This document shows positions 1 through 8,907 of a stretch of 64,000 nt of DNA, in pieces. Under the pieces are notes generated by a model, which had not been told where the DNA came from, did not search any database, and saw only the letters and a list, made by a program, of their open reading frames with translations. Each line of letters opens with the position of its first letter. Position 1 is the stretch's first letter. The stretch lies in NCBI GenBank assembly GCA_036136335.1, contig JAYZQT010000054.1, forward strand, positions 1-64,000, given 5' to 3'. The DNA comes from JAYZQT01 sp036136335 (GTDB lineage Bacteria > Pseudomonadota > Alphaproteobacteria > MPNO01 > UBA830). The position numbers were made by a program, and so were the translations under genes.

Positions 1-812
1 ACCGGGTGAGACCCCGCTTCGAAAACAGGATGACGCAGGAACAACTCCGGGTCGTGACCGGGTACGATCCGATCGGTCTTGTCGCCTACTGCCGCCCTGA
101 TTTCCTGATAAACCTTGATCAGGTTCCAAGTGTTTCCCTGCACGTATGCGGGTGGCCACATCTTCTCGATATTTTCGTACCAATAGACGCAGTCACCTGC
201 GATTACATAGGGTCCGCCCGAGGTCTGGACCTCTACCCATTGACACCCAAAGGTATGCGACTCATAGGCTAGCCTGCACCGTACGCCTGGTGCAAATTCG
301 GTATCTCCATCCAGCAAGGAAACCCGCCCCTCGTGTAGCAGTTGGTCGACGATATCGAGATCTTTCTTTTGCATGGAAGAAAGAGGCCACATCGTGGAAT
401 CGGAGCCTAAAGGCCCGGGTAGCTCGTACACTTTCTTCCATCCCTCATATTCGCTGCGTTGGATGTGAAATATCGCGTTCGGGAACTGGTCTAGATTTCC
501 AGCATGGTCAAAATGAAGATGAGTAAGGATTACGTCCTCAATTTCTTCCGGCACAAAGCCAACCTTGCCGAGTATTTTCGTCGGAGTTTCTACATTTTTA
601 TAACCTTTGCCGCTCGGCGACCAATTCCCCTTCATGCCCGTATCAATCAAAATTGGACGTTCGTCCCCCTCGGCACCACCATGAATTAGCGAGTACGTCA
701 TCGGATTCTGCACGCGGCCCTTGTTTGAGTTAACCAGGGTTCCACCAAAGAAGTCACGCGGCATATCGGATTGGGCATACCGAAATGCCCAGATTGACCA
801 GTCAGCAGTCAA
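1..812 (-). CDS. MBL-fold hydrolase, N-acyl homoserine lactonase-like (3' end outside window)
   Basis: The reading frame is open from 812 to the window edge, giving 270 visible codons. It has the metallo-beta-lactamase metal site: THLHFDHAG around residues 95-104, a further His near 184 (YESHTF), Asp near 203 (AGDC) and His near 251 (PGHD). The order and spacing resemble the AiiA-type lactonase branch, whose members open lactone rings with two metal ions. The start is a TTG at 812, preceded six bases upstream by GGGGAG; the N-terminus then reads WSIWAFRYA, similar to lactonase family starts. It lies 37 nt downstream of the quinone oxidoreductase on the same strand. The substrate cannot be fixed from sequence; the family call is firm, the lactonase role is an inference. 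Confidence 0.85.
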   Translation of the reverse strand, partial: MTADWSIWAFRYAQSDMPRDFFGGTLVNSNKGRVQNPMTYSLIHGGAEGDERPILIDTGMKGNWSPSGKGYKNVETPTKILGKVGFVPEEIEDVILTHLHFDHAGNLDQFPNAIFHIQRSEYEGWKKVYELPGPLGSDSTMWPLSSMQKKDLDIVDQLLHEGRVSLLDGDTEFAPGVRCRLAYESHTFGCQWVEVQTSGGPYVIAGDCVYWYENIEKMWPPAYVQGNTWNLIKVYQEIRAAVGDKTDRIVPGHDPELFLRHPVFEAGSHP

Positions 813-849
813 AACACTCTCCCCACACCCATGGGACCGTTCCCAATAG

Positions 850-1827
850 TCACGGGACAATCACAACAGAACCTGTGGTCCGCCTACCGACAATATCTTC
901 ATGTGCCTGGACTATGTCGGAAAGCGGATATTCGCGACTGATGGAAATATTGAGGATGCCGTCGGACATGGCGGCAAACACCTCTTCAGCCATTGACCGC
1001 TTCGCTTCAGGTGTCCGCATAAAATGCGGCAGCGAAACCTTAGAAAAGGATATAGACTTGGCGTTGAGTTGCATGGGATCAATTGGGTTCATTATTCCCG
1101 ACAGATGGCCGTAGTTAACCAGAGAGCCCGTCGGCCTTAACGCCGCGATATTAGCACCCCAGGCATCTTTGCCAATTGCATCGTAAACCGCCGCAACTCC
1201 TTCGCCGTCAGTTATCTCAATTACTTTGGTCGCAAAATCCTCCGCACGAGAATTTATCACATGCGACGCGCCGCTATTCCGTGCAATTTCTGCCTTGTCA
1301 TCGCTGCCGACGGTTCCAATAACTATCGCTCCCAGAGACCGTGCCCACTGACATAGCAGCGTGCCCATACCCCCGGCCGCCGTGTGAATAAGAATGGTAT
1401 CACCGGATTGTACCCGGTATGTCTGGCGCAGGAGATATTGGGCGGTCATTCCCCTCAGGAACGTTGCCGCAATATTTTTGAGATTAATCCCTTCCGGAAC
1501 CGGCATCAGAGCGTCTGCAGCAATAATGCGTTTTTCAGCGTGAGCTCCAAGGGTAAACATGTAACAAACTCGATCGCCCGCCTTAAATCCATCAACGCCC
1601 GGGCCCACGGCCTCAACCAGCCCCGCGCCGTCAAGACCAACAACGGAGGGCAAAACGGGTTTCAAATGATATTTTCCCTCTCGCAACATCGTGTCAGCAA
1701 AGTGCAGTGCCATACCCTTTTGATCCAGAAGAACCTCGCCTTCCCCCGGAACACCTATTGCCTCTTCTTCAATACTTAAGACATCCGTTCCTCCAAATTC
1801 ATGGATGCGGATTATTTTTGTCATCAA
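850..1827 (-). CDS. NADPH:quinone oxidoreductase, zinc-less MDR family
   Basis: This 325-residue protein has the medium-chain dehydrogenase/reductase layout: a GroES-like N-terminal half (GLDGAGLVEAVGPGVDGF near residues 64-81) and a Rossmann half with the NADPH loop AAGGMGTLLCQWA near 150. Zinc-binding cysteines of the alcohol dehydrogenases are absent, so it belongs to the quinone reductase (Qor) subfamily, which reduces quinones or enals with NADPH. Length fits the family (about 325). It starts 7 nt after the stop of a 63-codon orphan and is followed by the MBL-fold gene, so the three are probably co-transcribed. The exact substrate is unknown. Confidence 0.9.
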   Translation of the reverse strand: MMTKIIRIHEFGGTDVLSIEEEAIGVPGEGEVLLDQKGMALHFADTMLREGKYHLKPVLPSVVGLDGAGLVEAVGPGVDGFKAGDRVCYMFTLGAHAEKRIIAADALMPVPEGINLKNIAATFLRGMTAQYLLRQTYRVQSGDTILIHTAAGGMGTLLCQWARSLGAIVIGTVGSDDKAEIARNSGASHVINSRAEDFATKVIEITDGEGVAAVYDAIGKDAWGANIAALRPTGSLVNYGHLSGIMNPIDPMQLNAKSISFSKVSLPHFMRTPEAKRSMAEEVFAAMSDGILNISISREYPLSDIVQAHEDIVGRRTTGSVVIVP

Positions 1828-1834
1828 ATTCTCC

Positions 1835-2026
1835 CTAGAGGATCGTCACATCATCAGGCACCCAGCCGAAAAGCTTCTGACAGCCTGCCCGGGCTTCCAT
1901 CTCGGCGGATGCCACACTAGGCTGCGAGGGACCCATATGCTTCCTCTCACCGTCTTGCCAGATAGACCAGAGCCAGTCAGTGGAACCATCTCTTTGAGAC
2001 CAACGTTCTATCATTATTTCAATCAT
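1835..2026 (-). CDS. small hypothetical protein, 63 residues
   Basis: Not recognised as a named family. It is a short acidic, tryptophan-rich frame (WLWSIWQDG near residues 18-26; C-terminus GWVPDDVTIL) with no signal peptide or membrane segment. It fills the space between cobB (stop 2077) and the quinone oxidoreductase (start 1827) with only 7 nt to the latter. That tight same-strand spacing and a protein-like composition are the reasons to call it. There is no good ribosome binding site before the ATG at 2026; a second ATG at 2014 is possible. It may be a small conserved partner of the oxidoreductase, but nothing here shows what it does. Confidence 0.5.
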   Translation of the reverse strand: MIEIMIERWSQRDGSTDWLWSIWQDGERKHMGPSQPSVASAEMEARAGCQKLFGWVPDDVTIL

Positions 2027-2076
2027 GAATTGCTTATGGAGAGCACAGCGTCAGGAGTCAAATTAAGCACGGTTTG

Positions 2077-3402
2077 TCACCGTCGATCGATCAGATGCAT
2101 GAAAGATCCCATCGTGTTCCCGACACGAAGGCCCGTCTCCCCCCGTTTCAAATCAGCCGCATCGGAAATCGCGAAGAGCGCATCGGCATCACCCTGCCTC
2201 ACGATGCTAGCATAGTGAAATTCATGCGCCCCGTACCCGGTTCCCTTGGGACCGAGTTTTGTATGTTCCTTGGTAACAGCTTCCCGATAACCAAGATGCA
2301 ACTTCCCCTGAAAAAACGATGTCTCAACCGGCAAGAGACCGGCCATGCGATGCACCGCACCGTCCGCATCGGTCAGAAACGTACCAAGCACCATAAAGCC
2401 ACCACATTCACCATAAATCGTTGCACCCCGGGAGTGCGCTAATGTCAGCCCTTTGAGAAAACATTCGTTCGATGACAGTTTTCCGGCATGGAGTTCCGGA
2501 TACCCGCCTGGCAAAAATACCGCATCTGCATCGGCGTCAGGTGGTTCATCGGCAAGCGGTGAAAACGGAAAAATTTCCGCATCCGCAGACCGCCAGCCAT
2601 CAATGACATGACGATAAGAGAATTGAAAAGCATCGTCTGAGCCAACCGCGATCCGTGCACCGAGCGGCGGTACGGACAGTGGCGGCGGACCGCCAGTCGT
2701 AATCTTTGCCAGTCCTAGCAAATCACGCAACGCAGAAAGGTCTATATGCGCAGCTACCAGATCCGCCGCTCGATCAAGAAATGCCTCAAGCATGCCAATC
2801 TCGCGCGCCTGGACAAGACCGAGGTGGCGGTCTGGAAGGATGATATCCTCGGCCGTCGGCACACAGCCTAGGACCGGGATGCCCAGGTCCCGAACAGCGT
2901 CTTCGAGAATGCTGGCATGTCGTGGGCCTCCGGTTCGGTTGAATATGACACCGGCAATCCGGGTCGTACTGCGAAAACTGGCAAAACCGTGAACCGTCGC
3001 GGCGGCGCTTTGCGCCTGCGCTCTGGCATCCACGACCAGTATGACCGGTAAACCAAGTAATTCCGAAACGTCTGCAGTTGAACCGATACCCTCTCGCTCA
3101 CCGCTTTGCGCCCCGTCAAACAGTCCCATCACACCTTCACCTATTATAATTTCTGCATAGGCGGACGCCCGTGCAAATAATCCGGCAAGTGTCTGAGGGC
3201 GCATTGCCCAGCTATCTATATTGAGACAGTGCCGCCCACTTGCAGCAGTGTGAAATCCTGGATCAATATAGTCAGGGCCGATTTTGAATGACGAAACGGG
3301 TATATTGTTGCGGGCAAAATATCGTAGAAGGCCCAAGGTAACAGTAGTCTTTCCGCTGCCCGAAGACGGTGCGGCAATAACGGCCCCGACTACGCCCGAC
3401 AT
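2077..3402 (-). CDS. cobB: cobyrinate a,c-diamide synthase
   Basis: This enzyme amidates the a and c carboxylates of (hydrogeno)cobyrinic acid using ATP and glutamine. The 441-residue protein has the N-terminal dethiobiotin-synthetase-like P-loop domain (SSGSGKTT at 13-20) and the C-terminal class I glutamine amidotransferase domain with the nucleophile in YGECGGFMVLG (near 333) and a late His (MGSFMHL, near 435). Length is typical for CobB/CbiA. It begins 6 nt after the stop of cobA on the same strand, so the two form a unit transcribed from the divergent region around 4300. Whether its substrate here carries cobalt depends on whether insertion is early (CbiX) or late (CobN); both chelatase types are encoded nearby. 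Confidence 0.95.
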   Translation of the reverse strand: MSGVVGAVIAAPSSGSGKTTVTLGLLRYFARNNIPVSSFKIGPDYIDPGFHTAASGRHCLNIDSWAMRPQTLAGLFARASAYAEIIIGEGVMGLFDGAQSGEREGIGSTADVSELLGLPVILVVDARAQAQSAAATVHGFASFRSTTRIAGVIFNRTGGPRHASILEDAVRDLGIPVLGCVPTAEDIILPDRHLGLVQAREIGMLEAFLDRAADLVAAHIDLSALRDLLGLAKITTGGPPPLSVPPLGARIAVGSDDAFQFSYRHVIDGWRSADAEIFPFSPLADEPPDADADAVFLPGGYPELHAGKLSSNECFLKGLTLAHSRGATIYGECGGFMVLGTFLTDADGAVHRMAGLLPVETSFFQGKLHLGYREAVTKEHTKLGPKGTGYGAHEFHYASIVRQGDADALFAISDAADLKRGETGLRVGNTMGSFMHLIDRR

Positions 3403-3408
3403 TCCACT

Positions 3409-4248
3409 TTATCCAGCATCTCGAGCAGAACGCGTTCCCAGAGGGTCTGCGGAGAGTATTTTTCCACCAAGGGCCCCGCTCCAGTCCAAACCAGCACGCA
3501 AACGAACCACCTCACCAACCACCACAAGGGCGGGTGGCTCCAGCCCGGACGCATGCAGATCTTCCACACAGTGTTCCAGCGTCGTCTCAACAACTCGTTC
3601 ATTGGGAAGCGTCGCTTTGGAAATAATGGCAACGGGCTCACCAGAAGAACGCCCACAGGTCATCAGCTGATTTTGAATTGTGCTTAAATGTTTTAGTGCC
3701 ATATAGATCACCAGAACCGGTGACCCCGCAGCGATTGCCTCCCAGTCAAGGCCATTTGGGATATCTCCGGAAGCACCGTGTCCAGTAATAAACGTTACCG
3801 CCGAATTTGTGGCCCGGTGGGTAAGCGGGATGCCTGCGTGCGCAAGTCCGCCAATACCAGCAGAAATCCCAGGGATCACCCGAAATGGAATGCCTGCGGC
3901 CACCAGCGCGAGCGCTTCTTCCCCGCCCCGGCCAAAAACGAAAGGATCCCCACCCTTAAGTCGGAGCACCCGTTTGCCCGCAGTAGCGAACCGGATTAGC
4001 CGAGCCGATATGTCCGGTTGCCGGGGGGAAGGCTTTCCTCCACGCTTTCCGGCATACACAACTTCACAACCGGGCGAAGCAAGAGATAACATCTCTGCGT
4101 TTACCAATGCGTCATGAATGACCACATCGGCCTGACGGATGCCGTTAAGAGCATGCAGGGTCAGGAGGCCTGGATCGCCAGGCCCCGCTCCAGTCAGCCA
4201 GACCCAACCAGGTTCAAAATCAGGCAATGGAAAGTGATGCCGGTCCAT
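3409..4248 (-). CDS. cobA: uroporphyrinogen-III C-methyltransferase (SUMT)
   Basis: CobA methylates uroporphyrinogen III at C2 and C7 with S-adenosylmethionine to give precorrin-2, the entry to the corrin pathway. The 279-residue protein has the tetrapyrrole methylase signatures: VWLTGAGPGDPGLLTLHA near residue 16, LKGGDPFVFGRGGEE near 98-112, and PGISAGIGGLAHAGIPLTHR near 130-149. There is no fused CysG dehydrogenase/chelatase domain, so precorrin-2 is sent to B12 unless siroheme genes lie elsewhere. The start at 4248 is chosen because AGGGGGG sits immediately upstream; an ATG at 4263 in the same frame lacks that support. It is divergent from cbiD and followed directly by cobB. Confidence 0.95.
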   Translation of the reverse strand: MDRHHFPLPDFEPGWVWLTGAGPGDPGLLTLHALNGIRQADVVIHDALVNAEMLSLASPGCEVVYAGKRGGKPSPRQPDISARLIRFATAGKRVLRLKGGDPFVFGRGGEEALALVAAGIPFRVIPGISAGIGGLAHAGIPLTHRATNSAVTFITGHGASGDIPNGLDWEAIAAGSPVLVIYMALKHLSTIQNQLMTCGRSSGEPVAIISKATLPNERVVETTLEHCVEDLHASGLEPPALVVVGEVVRLRAGLDWSGALGGKILSADPLGTRSARDAG

Positions 4249-4378
4249 AACCCCCCTTTTCATTTATTTAAGCCCACGCATTCTGTCACCCCAAATTCAG
4301 CTAGGATCCGGCTTAAGAGCAAAGGATAATAAACGTGTAAGCATAGTATCTAACGTGCTTAGCACATATAACTTCTTG

Positions 4379-5467
4379 ATGGCACGAAAGCCCGATGGAG
4401 AACTGCGGCGCGGCTGGACGACCGGGGCCTGCGCAACGGCAGCTGCGAAGGCGGCCTATACGGCACTGCTTACCGGCGAGTTTCCCGACCCAGTCCAAAT
4501 AAGTCTCCCAAATGGAGAGACCCCTTCTTTTTGTCTTGTGCGCGAAGGAAGAAATGGTGACACCGCATATGCGGCAATCGTCAAAGATGCTGGAGATGAT
4601 CCCGATGTAACCCACGGCGCAATTGTTCAGGTAGATATTGCTCATGGGGCACCGGGTAGCGGCGTCACCTTCCGCGCAGGAAACGGGGTTGGCACCGTCA
4701 CCCGCAAGGGTTTGCCGCTCGCCATCGGAGAGCCGGCAATCAATCCGGCACCACGAACCATGATCCGCAACGTGATCGCAAAATCTGGTTCAGAGTTTGG
4801 TGGATCGGGAGATGTGACCGTTACAATTTCGGTAGATGGCGGGGCCAAGCTCGCCGAAAAAACTTGGAATCCCAGGCTGGGAATTCTTGGCGGCATATCG
4901 ATACTCGGAACAACGGGTGTCGTCATCCCGTATTCCTGCTCTGCGTGGATTGAATCCATCCATCGTGGTGTTGACGTTGCCCGCGCTGCCGGCGAACAAG
5001 TGGTCGCAGGGTGCACGGGAAGAACGTCAGAAAAAAACACTCAGGCCCTTCTGGGTCTCCCGGACCATGCCATGATTGACATGGGCGATTTCGCAGGGGG
5101 TATGCTGAAATATTTGAGAACGCATCCGGTACCCACAACGTTCATAGGTGGTGGCTTCGCAAAAATTGCCAAACTCGCCCAGGGCAACATGGATCTGCAT
5201 TCAGGGCGAAGTCGTGTTGATCCGGGTTGGCTTGCCGATATCGCGTCGACAATTGGCGCTACACCCCGGATTTGCCAGGTGATACGGACTACAGATACAG
5301 CCGCACAAATTCTTGAAGTATGTCAGGACAAAGACATACCGCTGGGCAGAGAGGTTGCCCGTCAGGCAGCAACCGTGGCTTTGAGCGTTCTGGAGAGTGT
5401 AGACGTCGACGTAAACGTGTTGATTTTTGATCGTAAAGGCCGCCTGGTTGGACGTTATGATGGCTGA
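4379..5467 (+). CDS. cbiD: cobalt-precorrin-5B C1-methyltransferase CbiD
   Basis: CbiD is the C1 methyltransferase of the early-cobalt (anaerobic) pathway, functionally replacing CobF. The protein (362 residues) begins with the family signature LRRGWTTGACATAAAKAA at about residues 9-26 and continues with LPNGE and the SGDVTVTISVDGG region. Start: the ATG at 4379 gives the usual short leader before the signature; a GTG at 4355 is in frame, but neither has a good Shine-Dalgarno sequence. It is divergent from cobA with about 130 nt between starts, and its stop overlaps the start of cobK. Together with CbiG and CbiX it marks this cluster as using anaerobic-type chemistry. Confidence 0.93.
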   Translation: MARKPDGELRRGWTTGACATAAAKAAYTALLTGEFPDPVQISLPNGETPSFCLVREGRNGDTAYAAIVKDAGDDPDVTHGAIVQVDIAHGAPGSGVTFRAGNGVGTVTRKGLPLAIGEPAINPAPRTMIRNVIAKSGSEFGGSGDVTVTISVDGGAKLAEKTWNPRLGILGGISILGTTGVVIPYSCSAWIESIHRGVDVARAAGEQVVAGCTGRTSEKNTQALLGLPDHAMIDMGDFAGGMLKYLRTHPVPTTFIGGGFAKIAKLAQGNMDLHSGRSRVDPGWLADIASTIGATPRICQVIRTTDTAAQILEVCQDKDIPLGREVARQAATVALSVLESVDVDVNVLIFDRKGRLVGRYDG

Positions 5468-6209
5468 TCGGCCAAGACTTCTTGTTTTGGGGGGCACCGC
5501 CGAAGCGGTAGCCTTCGTGAGGTTGGCGACACCTGCATATGAGATCATCTATTCTCTTGCCGGGCTCACCCGCAATCCATCTATCCCTCCAGGTATAACA
5601 GTGCGTAGTGGTGGCTTCGGCGGCGCCGACGCCCTCGCGGCGTGGATCACAAACAACGCTATCGACCATGTTATAGACGCGACCCATCCATTTGCGCAGA
5701 ACATCGCCGCAAATGTTGCAAATGCCTGTACGAAGGCAGGAATTCCGCGCCTAAAGGTGACACGACCGGCGTGGGAGGAGACCGCAGGCGATTCCTGGCA
5801 TCACGCCAGCGACATAAAAGTCGCTGCAGGTTTGGTTCCACGTTTAGGCAAGAGGGTATTTCTGTCGGTTGGACGGCAGGAAATCGGCGCCTTTTCAGTT
5901 TCTAAAAACATCGCTCTCTTCATTCGTTCTATAGAGCAGCCGGATACCAGTAGTCTGCCACCGGAAGCCAAAATCATAATCGACCGTGGACCATTTACAG
6001 TCCACCGCGAACAAAAGCTTCTGGGGGAAAATAACATCGACGTCGTAGTCAGCAAAAATTCTGGCGGAATGGCAACCTATGCCAAGATTGAGGCCGCCCG
6101 TAACCTGTCGTTGCCTGTCATCATGATCGCCCGGCCACCGCCAACCCCGGGTAAGACCGTCGAGACAATCACTGCCGTATTAGACTGCCTATCGATGGTT
6201 CAATCATGA
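5457..6209 (+). CDS. cobK: precorrin-6A / cobalt-precorrin-6A reductase
   Basis: CobK/CbiJ reduces precorrin-6A to 6B with NADPH. This 250-residue protein shows the N-terminal dinucleotide-binding start LLVLGGTAEA, the conserved DATHPFA motif near residue 77, and PRLKVTRPAWEE near 100, all typical of the family. The start overlaps the end of cbiD: two consecutive ATGs at 5457 and 5460 lie just before the cbiD TGA at 5465-5467, a translational-coupling arrangement. The gene ends facing cobM, leaving a 113-nt convergent gap that contains only a 7-bp inverted repeat (6221-6227 with 6263-6269) and no obvious terminator. Confidence 0.94.
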   Translation: MMADRPRLLVLGGTAEAVAFVRLATPAYEIIYSLAGLTRNPSIPPGITVRSGGFGGADALAAWITNNAIDHVIDATHPFAQNIAANVANACTKAGIPRLKVTRPAWEETAGDSWHHASDIKVAAGLVPRLGKRVFLSVGRQEIGAFSVSKNIALFIRSIEQPDTSSLPPEAKIIIDRGPFTVHREQKLLGENNIDVVVSKNSGGMATYAKIEAARNLSLPVIMIARPPPTPGKTVETITAVLDCLSMVQS

Positions 6210-6322
6210 ATACGGATTACAACCTGCATAGAAATTGGAGCCACCGAAATATGGACGCTAAAGCAGGTTCCCCAAATCGCTCTTGAACAAAAATTACGCG
6301 GCCGGTTGGCAGTTTTCAGGGC

Positions 6323-7087
6323 TCAATTCTTGCGTTTAGGCCGCAGCAGGTGAACATGATCGGGGTCGTAAAGGGCGGAATCACGAAATCCACTGGGCGA
6401 CAGGACTCTCCCCACCAGGATCAGTGCCGTCCGCGTAATCTTTGCGGCTCGAACTTTCGGCCTAATATCCGCAAGAGTGCCCTCTATCAGCTGTTGGTCG
6501 GGCCAGCTCGCCCGATATACTACGGCCACCGGACAATCGGCCCCATAATGGGGAATAAGCCTCTCACAAACATGTTTCAGATTTCTCACTGACAGGTGGA
6601 CCGCGAGAGTCGCCCCCGATCTACCGAGGGTATCGAGGTCCTCTGCGTTCGGCATTGAGGACGCCTTCATCGTTGTACGGGTAAGAATGACAGTCTGGGC
6701 CACCTCAGGCAGGGTCAGTTCTTTTTTTAGCGCAGCTGCTGCCGCTGCATAGGCAGAAACTCCGGGAATAATTTCAAAATCAATACTGAGGCTTTCAAGG
6801 TGGCGTATCTGCTCGCCGATCGCTCCGTAGAGTGACGGATCTCCCGAGTGCACTCGGGCCACATCGTAACCCGCTGTGTGGGCAACCTTTATCTCCCCGA
6901 TAATTTCTTCAAGCGTCATCGACGCCGTATCAACAATGCGGGCTCCTGCTGGTGCATGGTTAATGACTGCCTTGGGAACCAACGACCCAGCAAAGAGACA
7001 TACCGGGCACCGCGCAATCAGAGCCCGGCCACGTATGGTCAGCAGATCAGGATCTCCTGGCCCTGCGCCGATAAACCAGACGGTCAT
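6323..7087 (-). CDS. cobM: precorrin-4 C11-methyltransferase
   Basis: CobM/CbiF transfers a methyl group from S-adenosylmethionine to C11 of (cobalt-)precorrin-4. At 254 residues it has normal family length, with VWFIGAGPGDPDLLTIRG at the N-terminus, the VHSGDPSLYGA motif near residue 80 and EIIPGVSAYAAAAAAL near 104. It is the last gene of the minus-strand methylation operon. Its ATG overlaps the TGA of the upstream cbiG-cobJ fusion by 4 nt (7084-7087), which implies coupled translation. Confidence 0.95.
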   Translation of the reverse strand: MTVWFIGAGPGDPDLLTIRGRALIARCPVCLFAGSLVPKAVINHAPAGARIVDTASMTLEEIIGEIKVAHTAGYDVARVHSGDPSLYGAIGEQIRHLESLSIDFEIIPGVSAYAAAAAALKKELTLPEVAQTVILTRTTMKASSMPNAEDLDTLGRSGATLAVHLSVRNLKHVCERLIPHYGADCPVAVVYRASWPDQQLIEGTLADIRPKVRAAKITRTALILVGRVLSPSGFRDSALYDPDHVHLLRPKRKN

Positions 7088-8907
7088 GACGTCCCGTCAG
7101 TCTGGTGGGATTGTTTTCCCTGATAACCGCGAGGGGTATATACCCATTTCTGATCATCCCCACGGGCGATAGACCGGGTCTCGGAAGACCCAACCAGAAC
7201 CACAGTCAACATATCAATTTCCATGGGATTGATTGTGCCCAGAGTAACCGATCGCACTTTTTCGTCTTCGCGTCCAAGATTACGCCCAATGATAACCGGT
7301 GTTGTTTCATGGCGATATTCCAGAAGAATTTCTAGCGCCTGCGCCAGTTGCCATGTCCGTTTCAGTGACACAGGATTATAGAAGGCGATCACAAAGTCAC
7401 CTTCAGCCGCCGCACGCACGCGCCGTTGGATTGCTATCCACGGCGTCAAAAGATCCGACAGGGATATTGTACAGAAATCGTTTCCCAACGGGGCACCGAT
7501 TCGTGCCGCCAAAGCCTGCATAGCGGAAACTCCGGGACAAACAGTGATAGCGATGCGTTTCCACTCGGACCGTTTTTCTGTTCCCATTAACTCGAATACC
7601 AGCGTCGCCATGGCATAAATCCCGGGATCGCCAGAGGAAACCAAAGCTACTGATTTTCCCGACGCGGCAATATCAAGCGCCGCTCGTACGCGCTCAGTTT
7701 CTTTCCCAAGTGGAAAACCATGGCAGTTTTTTCCTTCAGCGCGCTCACCCAATAAATCAAGATACAATGTATACCCTACGAGATCTGTCGCACATGAGAC
7801 TGCAGCTTCCGTTTCCGCGGTCATCCAGCCATCACTGCCCGGTCCTGTACCTAAAATGAAAACCTTGCCCTGTTCTTTTCCTTTTAATGCCACGTCAATC
7901 GGCACGGGGGAGACGGCTAGCGCACAGGTGGAATGCACGGCTTTGTGTTTGCCCACAATCAATTTTCCGGAAGCTCCGACAGCGGCAAGGGCGGCACCTT
8001 CCGCTACCCCATGACAGCCCACCTCGCGAAAAACAATCTTGGACGGGTTTTCAAGACGTGGGCTTTGGGCTTCTAGCTCATTCGCACAAAAGAAGCGGGC
8101 ACCCACGCCCAACGTTTTGGCAACCGCGTGAACTGCTGGCTCATCTTCCTTCAGGTCCAGTGAAAAGATCCCGGCCACCGCGAAACGAGAAATTTTCGCT
8201 TCCCCTAGCGTCCTGTTAACCAGCCCAATGAGCTCTTCTTGAGCTGTCCCGCGCTCACATCCAACACCAACCGCGACTGCTGCGGGGTGATAGACCAGAT
8301 GGTGCGAGCTGCCCGTGACGTCGTAAACGGTCTCAGAAACCTGAAGTGTTCCACCAAGATCCAGTGGAATTCGGCCGTCCCGAACAAAGGTTGGCACGGA
8401 ATCATCAAGGAGCACCGTCTCATTATCAAGTAGGTCGGCAACAAAAGGTTTGACGTCGTCGGGGTTTCCCAAAATCCATCCGTGCGGAGGGTTTTCGAGA
8501 TCAATACCAAACCGGGCATCCCCCGCGGTGGTCACTGCAGGCAACACACCAAAAACAACCCCAATCTGGTTGGCAAGGGAATTACCCCCGTGATGTCCAC
8601 CCAGCAGCGGCACCACTGCCGAACCGTCTTCTGCCACGGCTACAACAGGTGGTTCGGCGGTCTTGTCGTTTAGTACCGTGCTCAGAACCCGGATCAGAAT
8701 GCCGGCCGCACATACACCTATTATTGGTGTCCCATCAGTAAAGAGTTCGCGAAGATGTTTACCCGTATCATCAAATCCAATATCCGGGTGTGCCATCCGC
8801 CTCGCCAGTCCGTGTATTCGACAGCCGGGTATCACGTCTTTAATCTGTTGCGCCACGCCTAGACCACCAGCACCCAGCACAACAATTGCGGGGCCACTCA
8901 TTTCCAT
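7084..8907 (-). CDS. cbiG-cobJ: CbiG-CobJ fusion: cobalt-precorrin-5A hydrolase / precorrin-3B C17-methyltransferase
   Basis: This 607-residue protein is two enzymes in one chain. Residues 1 to about 345 are CbiG: a Rossmann-like N-terminal part, the LLGGHHGGNSLA motif near 99-110, and the CbiG/CobE C-terminal part (VGVGCERGT near 213; STCALAVSP near 330). From about 348 on it is CobJ/CbiH: FILGTGPGSDGWMT, SSGDPGIYAMA near 424 and VCPGVSAMQALAARIGAPLG near 457. CobJ methylates C17 and contracts the ring; CbiG opens the delta-lactone and releases C20 as acetaldehyde, a step of the anaerobic route. Fusing them places consecutive steps on one protein. The start at 8907 lies inside the end of cobI; an ATG at 8901 is equally possible. 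Confidence 0.93.
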   Translation of the reverse strand: MEMSGPAIVVLGAGGLGVAQQIKDVIPGCRIHGLARRMAHPDIGFDDTGKHLRELFTDGTPIIGVCAAGILIRVLSTVLNDKTAEPPVVAVAEDGSAVVPLLGGHHGGNSLANQIGVVFGVLPAVTTAGDARFGIDLENPPHGWILGNPDDVKPFVADLLDNETVLLDDSVPTFVRDGRIPLDLGGTLQVSETVYDVTGSSHHLVYHPAAVAVGVGCERGTAQEELIGLVNRTLGEAKISRFAVAGIFSLDLKEDEPAVHAVAKTLGVGARFFCANELEAQSPRLENPSKIVFREVGCHGVAEGAALAAVGASGKLIVGKHKAVHSTCALAVSPVPIDVALKGKEQGKVFILGTGPGSDGWMTAETEAAVSCATDLVGYTLYLDLLGERAEGKNCHGFPLGKETERVRAALDIAASGKSVALVSSGDPGIYAMATLVFELMGTEKRSEWKRIAITVCPGVSAMQALAARIGAPLGNDFCTISLSDLLTPWIAIQRRVRAAAEGDFVIAFYNPVSLKRTWQLAQALEILLEYRHETTPVIIGRNLGREDEKVRSVTLGTINPMEIDMLTVVLVGSSETRSIARGDDQKWVYTPRGYQGKQSHQTDGTS

